Made by a program: the position numbers and the translations under genes. A stretch of DNA of 64,000 nucleotides from positions 17,630,228 through 17,694,227 of the forward strand of contig OZ025208.1 in the NCBI GenBank assembly GCA_964019055.1, given 5' to 3'. The notes under the pieces were generated by a model, which saw only the letters and a program-made list of their open reading frames with translations, searched no databases and was not told the origin of the DNA. This stretch comes from Anthopleura xanthogrammica. Lineage: Eukaryota; Cnidaria; Anthozoa; Actiniaria; Actiniidae. Below are positions 1 to 11,703 of this stretch, one piece after another (the first letter of the stretch is position 1; each line of letters begins with the position of its first letter).

Positions 1-57
1 GAAATATTGTAGTTCATATGAATGAAGCGGCCTTGCACGTGACGTCAAAGCAGCTCA

Positions 58-123
58 ATTTGTAGGACAAAACAAAAGAAGTTTCTGAGAATTGAAAACC
101 TTTTTTTTTTTTGTCCTACAAAT
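58..123. mobile_element. 66-bp miniature inverted-repeat insertion
   Basis: ATTTGTAGGACAAAA at 58-72 is repeated in inverted orientation as TTTTGTCCTACAAAT at 109-123, with an A/T-rich core. It interrupts the left arm of the surrounding element. It is too short to code for anything. Confidence 0.5.
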
Positions 124-315
124 AGACCTTTTGCCTTATGGCGGTCATTTACTACCACTACCAGAATCCCCTGCACACTTTCTTTAGTTCAGTTAATTAG
201 AACCAATTGTCTTACTATTCTCATGAGGAAATACAAATTTGAATAAGAAAGAAAATTCGCGAAGCATTTTGGTAGTGGTAGTATAGTAGTAAAATGACGC
301 CGTCATGCAAAAGGC

Positions 316-3207
316 CAGAGGAGGATGGTCACCTCTCACGTGATAATTTCATCCAATCATAGGGCTTAAATTTAGGCTCATCTCAACACAACAATTTCTT
401 ATGTTTTGAACGCTATACCTTGCAGTGTTTTGAATTCTATTGATGTAAGGAACAAATATTTTACCTAACAGACCAAGAAACTCAATTGTAGGATTATCAC
501 TTTTTATAAAATAGTTCAGATATAACGCGCGCTCTGATTGGCTGATAGCCGTGTTTACATGAGGCTTTGTAAACACGGTTGTGACGTCAGAGGTTTGAAT
601 GAGTTTGGAAATTTATCAAAATGTTTGTTTTTTACTTATTTTCTTGTTCTTAAACATTAACTTTGAAATGAAAAAAACCGTAGTAATATATGAAATAATG
701 CATTACAAGTTATAAATCTCTGAAGCATTGATGAAAAATGGAGAAAAATCCTTGCAAGTACTATTAAAATAATTCAGACTGCAGTTTGTGCTTCATCCGC
801 GTGGATGACAAACAAAGACAGGAATGTAAATAGCACTTAAGTTATGACTTTTTACTTTACTTAACACATAAGTAAATAATATTAAATTACAAAAATTGAA
901 GTCTTAAAAGTGGCACAAAGTATACAGTAAATATCAAAAACTTATCAACAATCTTCCAGAGACAAAAAACAACACATGAAAACACAGATCAAAAAATGCT
1001 CTTACTTGGATAAAGCTAAGGAGAATTTCCAGTAAATTCTTGGTTGCCGGATGTCTTCTGTTCAATATTTATTAAATCTGTGTCTTAATATCATTCTTAG
1101 TGTCCTTAGAGTCCTCAGTGAGTCCGTAAAAAAAGCAAAGATCTAAAAATCATCGCCTTCTTTATCGTCAAAGACGACTCACAACTTTTTCGTTTTCCAA
1201 ATTTGGACTCTTTCTCATCAAAATGCCTTTTTCTAAACGATTTCCTGCACCATCCAGTTCATAAGTACTTTGCTGATTGATTATCTTGTTCATGTTAGCG
1301 GTTATACGTTATAAAAATCGAATAAATCAACTGCTTTTTTTGATGCTTCGTGTCAAACTTTTCGTCGCTTTTTCAATATTGGAAAGGCGCCGTTGAGGAT
1401 TTTTTTATCAACGGACCTTATTGGTCGAGATTGTCTGTTTGCACGTAGAGAGAATCTGAAGTTTCATATTCAAATAAGTTTCGTGTTTTCCTGCTTTATT
1501 GTTCTATTTATTTTATAAAACAAATAGAAAACCTTTTGACGTGTTTACATAGCCTAATATAAACACTCGGGAAAGTTTGGGAGAAGTCTTGAGCAAACGT
1601 TTTCTATTTGTTAAATATAAGAAAACAATTATTAGAGGCGTAAATGATATTTTCAAAGATATTTTAACGTCTTTCTGAGGCACAATGTAACTTGATCGTG
1701 GAAACTACAACATTCTACAAAACATAGCCACATTAGTACACTGACCTTTAGGAAACTTACAAAATTGTTAAACTAGACACTCTTGGAGCGTTCACTGGGT
1801 TGCCTTTGCAAGTATTCTAGAGCTCGATGATGAACATTTCAAGACTCGCCAAATCTCCAAGCTAATCGCGCTTACTTATTTCGCGCAGGATTTTTCCTTT
1901 CTTGTGGACTGAACAACCTTTTAACGAGTATTAAGTTACTTGTTTACCTATACTACATTAAGCTACTGAAACTAGCATGTCTGATTAAATAACTATATCT
2001 ATTTCAGGATCGAAACTGCTCCCCTCACTGCCAAATAAGCTATCTTATATCAAAACTAGGGCTCAATGATGAACATTCCAAGACTCGCCAAATCACAATG
2101 CTAATCCTTACTTATTTCGCACAAAAGTTTTCCTTTCCTGTGGAGAACAACCTTTTATCCTACTTTACTGGTGCGACAACAGCTTTGATTACGTTACTAA
2201 CGCGTTTTAACGCCGGAGTATTAAGTTACTTGTTGACCTACACTACCTTAAAGACTAGCATGTCTGATGAAATAGCTAGCTATGTTTATTTCAGGATCGA
2301 AACTGCTCACTGCCAAACAAACGTTTTATCAATGTAAATACTCTTAGCCAAAATGTGTTTAACTGGTAATTTGTTTTTCCCTCAATTTTTGTTTGCTGTA
2401 TTTTCATAAATGGAAATATTCAACAAGGAGTCTTGGCAGTTCGCTTTCTTGTAGATCACTATCACCTCGTCTGACTTTTATAAGTTCTTGGAGTCAGCTT
2501 TCATCAAAGCTTTGTTTGTCAGTCGTTTGTAGTTTGTCTCAGTATATTTTTTTTGTATCTGAGATCTGGTAAGATCTAGTTTGATCATAGCTAGATAGTT
2601 CATAGATTCTCTTAGTCTATTTTAACTAGTTTGTCTAGTTCTATGATTCTCATAGTGGACCAACCCGTTCCAAAATCGCGCAATAAACATCGTTTAGTGT
2701 GGGTATACCACGTACGGCGTGTGCGTTTGTAAGTAGTTTAAGCGTACCGTTAAAAAAGCTAAAGACAATGGTAGGCCACAGAACCAAACACCGAAAGCTT
2801 TAAATACCTCGTGCTCGATATCATGTGGCAAATTACACAAATGCATAACACAACACAACTTCATTGGACAAACTATTGCTATGGTTACAAGTTCTCGACC
2901 AATCATGACGGGTGACGTCACAATAGACATTATGGTCTACCTGACGCCTGAAAAACGGATCTCATTTTAAGACTGGTTTGCCACCATGGCAACCCAGTAA
3001 TGAAGGACTTAAGACAACCCATGATATTCTAAGGATAGTTCTTATATTTAAAAGCAAAACTACTCTCTCTAATCTCAAAAATATGGATATATTTTGAGTT
3101 GGATCACGTTTAAGCGGAGCTCTTCTCTTTCCGACGGTTGGAGCTCGAATGATTAAATTTAGATTTTTACCCATGATGCACTGCGAAGTAGTGACCATCC
3201 TCCTCTG
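316..3207. mobile_element. 2.9-kb non-autonomous DNA element with 17-bp TIRs and 9-bp target duplication
   Basis: The ends CAGAGGAGGATGGTCAC (316-332) and its reverse complement (3191-3207) are perfect 17-bp terminal inverted repeats. Both sides are flanked by GCAAAAGGC (307-315 and 3208-3216), a 9-bp direct repeat read as the target-site duplication. A 9-bp duplication is usual for Mutator-like elements; hAT elements usually give 8 bp, so the superfamily is uncertain. The interior has no transposase-like frame, is A/T-rich and carries a 240-bp tandem duplication. It inserted into the right arm of the surrounding element. Confidence 0.65.
1821..2320. repeat. Imperfect tandem duplication, ~240-bp unit
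   Basis: Unit one (about 1821-2059) and unit two (about 2060-2320) share GATGATGAACATT, CAAGACTCGCCAAATC, CTTACTTATTTCGC and AGGATCGAAACTGCTC in the same order. The short frame in the second unit is not matched in the first and does not look coding. Confidence 0.6.
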
Positions 3208-3247
3208 GCAAAAGGCCTATTGAGCTGCATTCCGAAGTGCTGCAAGG

Positions 3248-3758
3248 GGTGTATACGCAGGACTTATATGCTAAGTCTTTGCTAAGTCAAGCCGATTTTT
3301 CTTTAAGAATCCATCGGGATATCAATGATTGATACTCTCGAATAAATCAATGTGATCGACTGTTTTCGAGCATTAACATAAAAAAAAAATTAAAGCTTGT
3401 TGATTGCCCTAAAATAATTATTTTGAGTTTGTTCAAATCAAACTAAAAACTGGAACAAACCTTCTTATGCTGTCATTGTTCGTTTATAATGTTATTTTTA
3501 AAATATAAGAATGTGTTACAGGAATTAATCTACAAGTAAAATGACTTAAAACTCGCTGAAAATCTCGCACGACGAATTGAAAATCTGTACCCTGGGTAAA
3601 GGGTAAAGACAGATTTTAGGAGCAGAATTTGAAGGGTATCAATATGTATCAAATAACAGCTATTTCTGTGCCATAGGGATTGCAAGCCAAAGAAACACAA
3701 ACGAGACTAACACTTACTATGGCAAGCCTGTCGTGAAACACTCACAAATAAAACTAAC
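3248..3758. other. No gene seen
   Basis: A/T-rich sequence. I looked on the minus strand for the second half of the vWA domain encoded just upstream (a loop with a TDG-type motif after a strong acceptor) and did not find it. Confidence 0.5.
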
Positions 3759-4302
3759 CTTTGTTGCATTTTGCCTCATACCAGCTCCTACGGTGAAGAG
3801 TTGACTATTTGCTGCAAGTAAGGCTCTATCGATGAATGAACCCCCACCCCAGTCAATCCGGTTCATTTGCTTGATCTTAAGTTTGAGGTTGGCACTTCTC
3901 TTTTCATCTTCATCTTCATCTTCAGTAAACGTGTTAAAGTTTACTATGATTCTTGGGCTTTTACCAAATTCGATTATGGCGTAGTGATTTTCTTGATCGG
4001 ACATGGCAAAGTAGTCTACAGTCTTTTCCATGAAGGATTTGATATATCCCAACTGTTTTCTACCGATGCTTCCAGATTTATCCACGATGAAGGCGATGTC
4101 CATCGGCTTGGAACAAAGATCAACTACAACAGAAAACATCCATTATTATCAATTATATATATGGTACAATTGTGCGATTGGAAAGCTGACTAAACGTCTT
4201 TTGTTATTCTACGCACTTACCCGGGGCTGTCAAGACGCTGTTGATGGCGGACAATGTAAAGAAGAGTAACAGCGTAAACATGGTTCCACCAAAAGAAGCC
4301 AT
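3759..4302 (-). CDS. Secreted von Willebrand factor A-domain protein, first two coding exons (partial)
   Basis: Exon 1 is 4302..4221 (27 codons plus one base) and exon 2 is 4123..3759. Donors are GTAAGT and GTTAGT; the acceptor is TTTTCTGTTGTAG. Exon 1 encodes a typical signal peptide, MASFGGTMFTLLLFFTLSAI followed by a small-residue cleavage region. Exon 2 starts PVDLCSKPMDIAFIVDKSGS, giving the metal-binding DxSxS motif of a vWA domain, and continues through GGGSFIDRALLAA, where the family usually has GGT. The splice phase (1) joins the frames correctly and exon 2 ends in phase 0. Only about the first two thirds of the domain is present. The remaining exon was not found to the left, where a stack of DNA elements begins, so it may lie beyond the window or be lost. 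vWA proteins of this kind are typically adhesive or matrix proteins. An acidic insert (EDEDEDE) lies mid-domain. Confidence 0.75.
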
Positions 4303-5020
4303 CTTGGCTGGTAACACCTTGACGATGCGAAGTACGAATACAACAGAACAGAAAACAACTCAATAGACTGGAAATAAAATACTTCTTTATTTTAACCCCA
4401 TTACGAAACATAATACGGGATATGCCCTTTCTTATCGATAAGTAGTAGCAGCAGAAGTATTTGACCTCAGTCAAAACAAAAGCAAGAATTAGCAGGACTG
4501 ACAAAACAGGCCAAATATGCAAGGCTTGAAATAAAAAGAAATAAAAAGACATACAAAGTGTGGCTTTCTTTTCTTGGAAAAGACACAAAGCAATTCGTTT
4601 CTTGTATAATTGGGCTAAAAATATCGTAAAAATCACATCGCTACATTTCACGAACAGTATCGGTTCGTTTCTGTTGATTTGCAAAGTTAGTACAGTAAAG
4701 AAAGGTCTGAACCCAGGTGAATGTATATTTATCGAAGTAACATTTTTGCTTTTGTTTATGAGCCTATTGTACGTATCATGTATCATGTATCATGAGCTAT
4801 ATATTACGATATTTCAGAGATAATTTAAAACGCTAGGACTTAACTATTTTGATAAAGGGGACATTGATATTTTTCTGTATATCCAATAGAGTAATTATAC
4901 TGAGGTGTCAAATGGAAAGAGCCTTGAAGCTCAGGGAAAATACAGGTTTATTCAATTAGTGAAAATGCCGATGAAAATTGAGTGATTAGGACTATATATT
5001 CTAATATGTATTATGCTTAT
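4303..5020. other. Upstream flank of the vWA gene; no other gene seen
   Basis: A/T-rich. It probably contains the promoter of the vWA gene on the minus strand, but no TATA box or initiator could be assigned. The long minus-strand frame here runs antisense and out of frame through the vWA signal-peptide exon and has no domain signature. Three copies of a CATGTAT-like heptamer occur near 4770-4790. Confidence 0.4.
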
Positions 5021-5700
5021 AGAGTGGTTTTCATTAACCCGTGAAACAAATTCTATTTATTAAAGTGTAATAGTCAAAAAAACACAATAGAAAACAAAAG
5101 AATCAGAGTGAAGTAGTGCGTAATACGCTAAAGTGTATTTCACGGGTTTATGAGCAGCCAAAAGCTGGAATGAGGTACCTCTTGAAATAAAAAATAGTCC
5201 AACTCTTAAAAGTTTTAGAAAGCATTTCAAAAGATACCTTACCTCTCAGTAAATAATTATCTTACATCTTCAATAACTTGTAAATATATATCTTTATTAC
5301 TGTTATTTCAAACTTCTGTGTACATATTATACATATTTCCATTTTGTACTAGTTATATTATGCATCCCTTGTCCGCCACCAACTTTTTCTTTATCTCATA
5401 ATTAAGGTGCAGGATCTTTTAATTAACCCCCGTGGGTTGTAATTCCTGTACCTTTCCACTGTTCTCTAATGTATCTTAAATTTGAAACTTGTAACTTTGT
5501 ACAATGTGGAGAAAAATAAACCTTTGAACCTTTGAGAATCACTCTAGTGGTTTTCATTAACCCGTGAAACAAAGTGTACGAGTTAAAGTGTAATAGTCAG
5601 ATAAACACAATAGAAAACAAAAGAATTAGAGTGAAGTAATGCTTAATACACTAAAGTAATTTCACGGGTTTATGAGAATCACTCTATGAGAATCACTCTA
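5021..5700. mobile_element. Two tandem copies of a short TIR element, the first interrupted by a LINE fragment
   Basis: Each copy starts near AGAGTGGTTTTCATTAACCC and ends with TTCACGGGTTTATGAGAATC followed by ACTCT, an inverted repeat of about 26 bp. Copy 1 is 5021-5545, interrupted at 5155-5532. Copy 2 is about 5544-5685. A spare copy of the right terminus (TGAGAATCACTCTA) follows to 5700. Both copies share an internal stretch containing AACACAATAGAAAACAAAAG. The flanks suggest a TA target site. No coding capacity. Confidence 0.65.
5155..5532 (+). mobile_element. 5'-truncated LINE 3' end inserted in the TIR element
   Basis: The first 100 bases translate to the typical C-terminal tail of a LINE reverse-transcriptase ORF (SWNEVPLEIKN, then LKSFRKHFKRYL and a stop). 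An A/T-rich 3' UTR follows, ending in AATAAACCTTTGAACCTT. TGAG occurs at both junctions (5151-5154 and 5533-5536), consistent with a 4-bp target duplication. The element is a dead fragment. Confidence 0.6.
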
Positions 5701-5859
5701 TTATTTTTTATTGCAAGTAAAAACACTCTGTTCCGAATCATTTGTTTTATTTTGCTACCAAAATTAATGCATATATGGGAATCTGCCTTCCCTTCTGTAT
5801 AATATTCCAGTTGTAGTGGTGGTTTACTCGAAACTTTATACTACTTAAGCCATCACTAT

Positions 5860-7408
5860 CACTGTGGCTTAGACGAAGTCCCTGCCAGGCTATTAAAAGA
5901 GACAAAGGTAATAATTGCTCCATCTCTCACTGACATATTTAATCTCTCTATAAACACTGGCATTTTTCCTTACGATTGGAAAATTGCCAAGGTGACACCA
6001 ATATTTAAGGATGGTAAGAAACACTTACCAGATAACTATAGACCTATCTCCGTCTTACCAGCTGTCACTAAGTTAATTGAGAGAATTGTTTTTAATCAAC
6101 TTTATAGCTACCTGACTGAAGATGCTCTACTATCATGCTCACAATCTAGATTTAGGCCCTTACATTCTACAATGACTGCATTACTTGATGCATCAAATGA
6201 ATGGCTATTGAATATAGATAAGGGCCTCTTAAACGGAATTATCTTTTTAGACTTAAAGAAAGCTTTTGATACCATGAACCATAAGATCCTAATAGAGAAG
6301 TTAAAATTATACGGAGTAAATCAACACAGTTTATGCTGGTTTAGTTTTTACCTAACTGAAAGAGAGCAAAGAACATCAATAGATGGTGTACTGTCAGATA
6401 GCTGTAAAATTACTTGCGGTATTCCTCAAGGATCGATCCTTGGACCGTTATTTTTTATAATTTATATAAATGACCTCCCATCATGTAATCTCTATTCCAA
6501 GGTACGTATGTATGCAGATGACACTAGTCTTACTGTTGCAAGTTCTGATGAAAATATCTTGGAACAAAAAATGAACCAAGATTTATGCGAAATACACACA
6601 TGGCTAAAAGCCAACAGGCTAAGTTTAAATGTCGTCAAAACGAAATATATGATAGTAGCTAGTAAACATGAGATAATGAATCTAAATCATTTCTTTCATC
6701 TTAAAGTAAATCAACAATCCCTGAAAAGGGAAGAAGCATACAAATACCTTGGATTAGAGATAGATCAAGACCTAACATGGGGAGATCATGTTGATAAAAA
6801 TTTCTAAGAAAGTTTCTGGGGCGATAGGGGCACTGAAGCGGGTCAGACATCTTGTACCGCATGAAACATTAATTACAATGTATAATTCCCTGGTACTACC
6901 ATATTTCGATTATTGTAGTAAAGTATGGGAAACCTGTGGAAAAGGTATGGTTGATCAACTTCAAACTCTTCAAAATAGAGCTGCAAGGGTGATTACTTTT
7001 TCCAATTATGAAAAACGATCTTCTGAAATACTACAAGAACTAAACTCGGACAATGTTGAAACAAGAAGATTGAATCAACTAGCAGTATTAATGTACAAAA
7101 CAATGAATGGAAGGATACCAAATTACTTGACTAAAATGTTCGAAAACACATATAACTTCCATTCATTCCCATAATTTAAGGAATTCAAATTACAATACTT
7201 TTTTTTAAGGGCCAGATTGGAAAAAAGACAATGTTCTTTATCTGTTTAATAACCCTAATAAAGATTAATTGATTGATTGATTGTACCAAGACCAAATACT
7301 GAAGCTGAAAAAAGTAGTTACAGTTATAGAGGGGCTGTTCTCTGGAATAATCTACCAATAGATATTAGAAATAAATCAAGTTTAAAATTGTTTAAAAATT
7401 CATTATAA
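5860..7408 (+). pseudogene. Broken LINE reverse transcriptase (CR1/L2-like), 5' truncated
   Basis: The readable frame starts at about 5860, before any ATG (GLDEVPARLLKET), so the element is 5' truncated inside the RT region. RT landmarks in order: NYRPISVLPA; motif A IFLDLKKAFDTMNHK; motif B GIPQGSILGPLFF; motif C YADDTSL. The frame shifts near 6800 and resumes at 6788 (KVSGAIGALKRVRHL, LPYFDYCSKVW). It is then split at about 7198 by a small insertion and resumes at 7284-7408 (SYSYRGAVLWNNLPIDIRN, stop). The endonuclease domain is missing. Clade assignment is by general resemblance only. It cannot make an active enzyme. Confidence 0.85.
7198..7283 (+). mobile_element. Short LINE tail nested in the RT pseudogene
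   Basis: About 86 bp separates two in-order parts of the RT C-terminus. It ends in AACCCTAATAAAGATTAATT followed by repeats of GATT, a typical 3' end of a CR1/L2-type LINE. It is a severely 5'-truncated insertion. Confidence 0.55.
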
Positions 7409-7570
7409 AGTAGAATTATTATAATAATCATTAGGATAAATTAAGATTATATATTTTATAATTATTTATACGATAAGTTAATTTTGTCTTAAACTTTGTA
7501 TTTTTATCTCTGTAGTTTTTAAATATTGTATATACACAACTCTCTGGAAGAGCATTTGTAAATGCAGAGC

Positions 7571-8459
7571 ATGGCCAACTATTCCGACCATTGAGCCCGC
7601 AATGAGGCAGCGGTTATCCCCAATTGAATTACAAAATGGCGAATCTAAAATATAAAGATTTGATAGCCGCGAGCCAAGAAATGAAAGATAAAAGTACGCT
7701 TTTTAAATGAAAAACAATTTGCCGGGTTATCATAGCATACAATAATTCCTTACCCTTCATTCTGACCAATAAAATTAACAAAATAAAGCGTTTGAATGTT
7801 TCCTTTCTTTGGCAATCGTTCGGACTAGAAAACGACATACTGTTTCTGTAAAATTTATACAAAAACATGCAACACTGCGAAGTAACAAGACTAATTCATC
7901 GAATTACAGAATTCATATAAAATTTGCCGGGTAAAATTTAAAGAATACACTAACCCTGGAATCCTTATTTCAAGAGTTTGTCCAATTTATCGATGTTTTG
8001 ATGTTTCCTTTTTGGCGATAAAATGCTGCAAAACTTCTTCGTCCTCGTACGGTATGTCGTTCTTCCGGTCTGCGAAGTTTAGTGAATTTCCAACTATTTT
8101 TATTACGTAAAACTCCATCAAATATCGACATGTTTGGTATCAAAATGTCGCTTGAAAACACTGCTTTCTAGTCTCGCTAAAAACTCTGGCATTAGCTGCA
8201 AGGCAGTAAAGATGGCCAGTGGTTTCTATTGCTACAGCTTTACTTCCGGTGCTTTTTGGCGCAAAAGCGCGCGAAAGTAAAATTATACAGTCTCTAGAAG
8301 TGAAGGAAAAATGTTCGGTCTATTACAAAAATACGACCTGTAATTTCAGGGTTAGTGTATTCTTTAAATTTTACCCAGCAAATAGATTCCCCATTTTGTA
8401 ATTCAATTGGGGATAACCGCTGCCTTATTGCAGGCTCAGTGGCCGGAATAGTTGGCCAT
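7571..8459. mobile_element. Foldback element with ~67-bp TIRs
   Basis: ATGGCCAACTATTCC (7571) to about 7637 is the inverted repeat of 8393-8459 with few mismatches. A second inverted match lies inside: about 7921-7957 pairs with 8346-8382 (GTAAAATTTAAAGAATACAC). The two stretches are contiguous in the right arm, so the left arm appears to have gained about 275 bp (7645-7920). Parts of that insert resemble the neighbouring core, suggesting an internal duplication. No protein was recognised. It follows directly on the 3' end of the RT pseudogene and probably sits in that LINE's 3' UTR. Confidence 0.6.
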
Positions 8460-9504
8460 GGATTATCGTGTTTAAATAAAGTTTTACTACTTTTTACTAC
8501 TACTACTACACACTTAATGTATTCATTGTTGTTTTTTTTTTGTTTTTTTTTATATTTATGATATAAAAAAAACTAGTACCTTTGTCAACACAAACTAATT
8601 TATCTGTATTGTTATTTTCTCTAATATGTATGTGTGTGTAATAAAAAGAACTTGAACTATATTATTGATCCATGATCAATGCTGTCAAGCTCTGTTTTAC
8701 GATCATTTATAATTGATGAGGGTTGCCTTGTTACCAGAATCATCAATGTTTTATAACATCGCTCTAACGGTATCATGCATGTTTATTATATTCGTTATCC
8801 TTCCAAGGTTAAGGAGCTACTAGTGTTTGGAACAACTAAAACACCTTCTTTCCTGAAAAATCAAAAGGTAAGAATGTTTGGAAAAAGTTTTAAATAATCA
8901 CTTAAGCAATCAATTTTTTCCATGAAAAAATAAAAGTCGATCTAATTAAAAAAATTAAAAAATAAATAGATTTCTGTGTATATTAGGTTAACGAGTGATG
9001 ATCAACTAATGTGTTCATGAATCTCCGTTTTGTATGGTAAAAAAATAATTTTAAGTGCAATTTAATGTAGCATGGGATATTGTATGGAAATAACAATATT
9101 AGTATAAAAGGAAATTTTTTAATGAAAGCTACCCACATGAAAAAGAAAACAATGAAAAACGAACGCTTTCTGCTGTTTTTTAAGCATAAATAGTCATTAT
9201 CTTAAGTTACGTTTCTGCCGAAAAGCGTCTCTACTATTGAATGTCCCACATTCTGGTATCTTTGACCTGTAGATCGAGTGGTGACAGTTCAATCGAAAAC
9301 GTACGTTGCCAAAGACTTTTACAAAATTTAAGTTTTCAAAAAAAAGTTTTGATAAACAGTGTAAAAATGTTAAACTTAAATCGCGCTTAGTATCTTGGAG
9401 AATGAGCATTTTCAAGAAATTGGACGTTGAAGTTTTGAAGCATAGAAATTTTGCAAAATCAAAAGAATTTAGTACTGAACGTCGTTGAAAAATAGTTACT
9501 TCAC
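8460..9504. other. A/T-rich spacer, no gene seen
   Basis: Contains a run of ACT triplets near 8490-8510 after AATAAAG, which may be the tail of the LINE to its left, and short poly-T runs. No splice-bounded coding frame was recognised on either strand. Confidence 0.4.
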
Positions 9505-10066
9505 CTCAGTTTTATAGTAATTCCCATTTCAGTAAAAACATGGTCATTTAAAAATCTCATCTTTCACTTGAAACCTTAAAAAAGATTTTGCCTGAATGAT
9601 TTCTTTACGTCCGCGCATTTGCGATATTAAGTTGAAAGATAGCGCGCTGAGAAAACCTTATCGAGCCGCCTTAAAGCTTGTTTATCCAGCGATTCTTAAA
9701 TCTTTGAAAAGTGCTGTGATCCTCAAGCAAAACGTGAGTATTTTTTTTATCTTGAACTGAATAAAAAACACATAATTAAGTTGCGAGCAAAAAATGACAA
9801 AGTTTAACATTCTTACAGTTTACTAAAACTTTAGGCTCATGTTCTTTGATGTCAAATATCATCGTATCAGCTGTAAAATATACACTTCACAGGGATTTTA
9901 TAATAATTCTGATTTCAGTAAAAATATGCTCATTCAAAAACTTCATCTTTCTCTTAAACCGACATTGAACAGTTTTTTCCCCCATGGGTTGTTTGCGTCC
10001 GTATATTTGCAATTTAAAGTTGAAAGGAAGCACGCCGAGAAAACCCATCGAGCCACCTTAGCTGTG
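9505..10066. repeat. Diverged tandem duplication (~380-bp spacing)
   Basis: Blocks at 9505-9680 and 9887-10066 share, in order, TTCAGTAAAAA, CATCTTTC, CGTCCG, ATTTGC, AGTTGAAAG, GAGAAAACC and ATCGAGCC. The open frame over the second copy is not preserved in the first and has no domain signature, so I do not call a gene. Confidence 0.5.
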
Positions 10067-10275
10067 CCACGTTTTAAAACTATAAATTCTAAACTTATAA
10101 AACTAAATTATCAATCTTTTTTCTTCTTCACGATCAACGAATACCAACTTTTTGCTCAGAGTTTACAAGTCGACTTCAATCATTTGACATATAATATATT
10201 GCAAGACTTTCATAAAACAATAATATAGTTTTTGCGTGAAGTGAGAATCCTTTATTTTCTTGATTGCAATTTATT

Positions 10276-10560
10276 TTTACCGTTATCAACTGTGTTTATA
10301 ACTAACACATCATTTAGTAGCTCAATGGGGATCTCATGGGTGTGTTATAACAATAAAATGTTATTATGGTTGCAATATTTGTTTACCCTGATCAATTGTG
10401 TTTATAACTAAAACATCGTATAGTAACTCAATGGGGATCTCGTGGATGTGTTATAACAATAAAATGTTATTATGGTTGCAATATTTGTTTACCATGATCA
10501 ATTGTGCTTATAACTAAAACATCGTGTAGTAACTCAATGGGGATCTCGTGGGTGTGTTGA
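10276..10560. repeat. 106-bp tandem repeat, ~2.7 copies
   Basis: TGTGTTTATAAC at 10291 and 10397 and TGTGCTTATAAC at 10503 mark a period of exactly 106 bp. Each unit contains AACTCAATGGGGATCTC or a near match. Confidence 0.85.
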
Positions 10561-11703
10561 AAGCAACACAACTGGAGTTAAGAAAGGAATTTTTTCAAAG
10601 TTAATAAAACAAGAGCCTTAAATATTTCAAGTCCAAATCCAACTAAGATCGATATACCCAAGTTAGAAATTTAAGGTGGGTTCAAGGATTTAAGGTGCCC
10701 CCCCTCCCCCCCCCCAAAATATTTTCGGATGTAATGTATATTGAACACTGAAGATGTTAGTTCTGTTACTAATACATATTACAAATACGACAAATACGTG
10801 TTTTCTAGTGATATGTTTTCATGTGATCAAGTTTATTTGCTAGTAAAATTTATACTTCCGGTGTCTTCCTTTGTTATTTTGAGGGCCAATCAGGAGGCAG
10901 GATATATTGGACTTATCCAGAGCCTTTTATTTGTCGAGCATGCGCAGTAAGAAATAAGGGCTTTGGGAACAGGATTGACTACAGGTAGACCAACCAGTTA
11001 AAATTATAAAAAACACTTCATTTTAGTTTTTAGAATACATAGTTTTTCAATAGTTTTTTTAGAGCCGTACAGAATTTGTAACATTGTATTTTTATAATTG
11101 TTGTAATGCACTTTTGAAAACAGAGAGTAGATATTAGCGCACTATAAATAAATTATTATGTAACGATCCTGTTAAGAACGATAGCACTCAACGGCAACGC
11201 ATGTGCAGTGAGGATGGCTATAATTGGCTTAAATAATTAATTTTACGCTCTCTGATTGGCTGAAAAACGTATTCATCGAAATTGACACGGAAAAACCCCG
11301 AAAAAATCCCGAAGGATCATATCATTTCCGCTTCATCGGAGCTATTGTCTGTGAAATATTCTGTCCAATCGTATGTGGGGAACCGTCGGAATCTGTTCGC
11401 AACATTCTCACGCCCCCACACTTGTAAGTCGCCATTGGTAAAAAACTGATCCTGGCTCCAAGTTCATATATATAGTTTCAAATAATGACTCCATTTGTTG
11501 TTTTCTGAGCATTTCTTTTGCTGTAAAATTGTTGGATAACTTGCGCCAGTGCGTATGGGAAGAGATTAAAGGCGAAATGCCATTGGTTTCTACTAATTGT
11601 AGCTGTTTAAGTCATGACGTGTGGCAACATGGAAACGTGGACTCGGCTCGACTCGAGTATTATATATTTATATCTTTATTTATTTTTACTTGGTTTTGTT
11701 GGA
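10561..11703. other. Spacer without recognised gene; contains a dispersed repeat piece
   Basis: A C-run lies at 10698-10714. About 30 bp at 11160-11188 (GATCCTGTTAAGAACGATAG) recur inverted at 29281-29308, so part of this is a dispersed repeat. A motif GCTCTCTGATTGGCTGA (about 11248) recurs near 529 and 41768 and is probably a DNA-element end. Confidence 0.4.

Larger units (their letters stand above)
31..3247. mobile_element. Outer inverted-repeat (foldback/MITE-like) element, split by two later insertions
   Basis: The two ends are imperfect inverted repeats: 31-59 pairs with 3219-3247, sharing CCTTGCA and GCAGCTCAAT. The arms continue inward: 124-167 (ACCTTTTGCC, GGCGGTCATTT, CTACCACTACCA) pairs with 263-315 and then 3208-3218. 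The arms become continuous only when the segments 58-123 and 316-3207 are removed, which is why I read those as later insertions. No coding capacity was seen. A related terminus, AGACCTTTT followed by ATGGCGG, also starts the palindrome at 30204-30602, so this is probably a family. The outermost ends are approximate. Confidence 0.6.

Noticed and set aside
4217..4786. 189-residue minus-strand frame
   Set aside because: Overlaps the vWA signal-peptide exon in another frame, A/T-rich and hydrophobic by composition, no domain.
9839..10228. 129-residue plus-strand frame
   Set aside because: Lies on the second copy of a diverged tandem duplication; the first copy does not keep the frame and no domain is visible.
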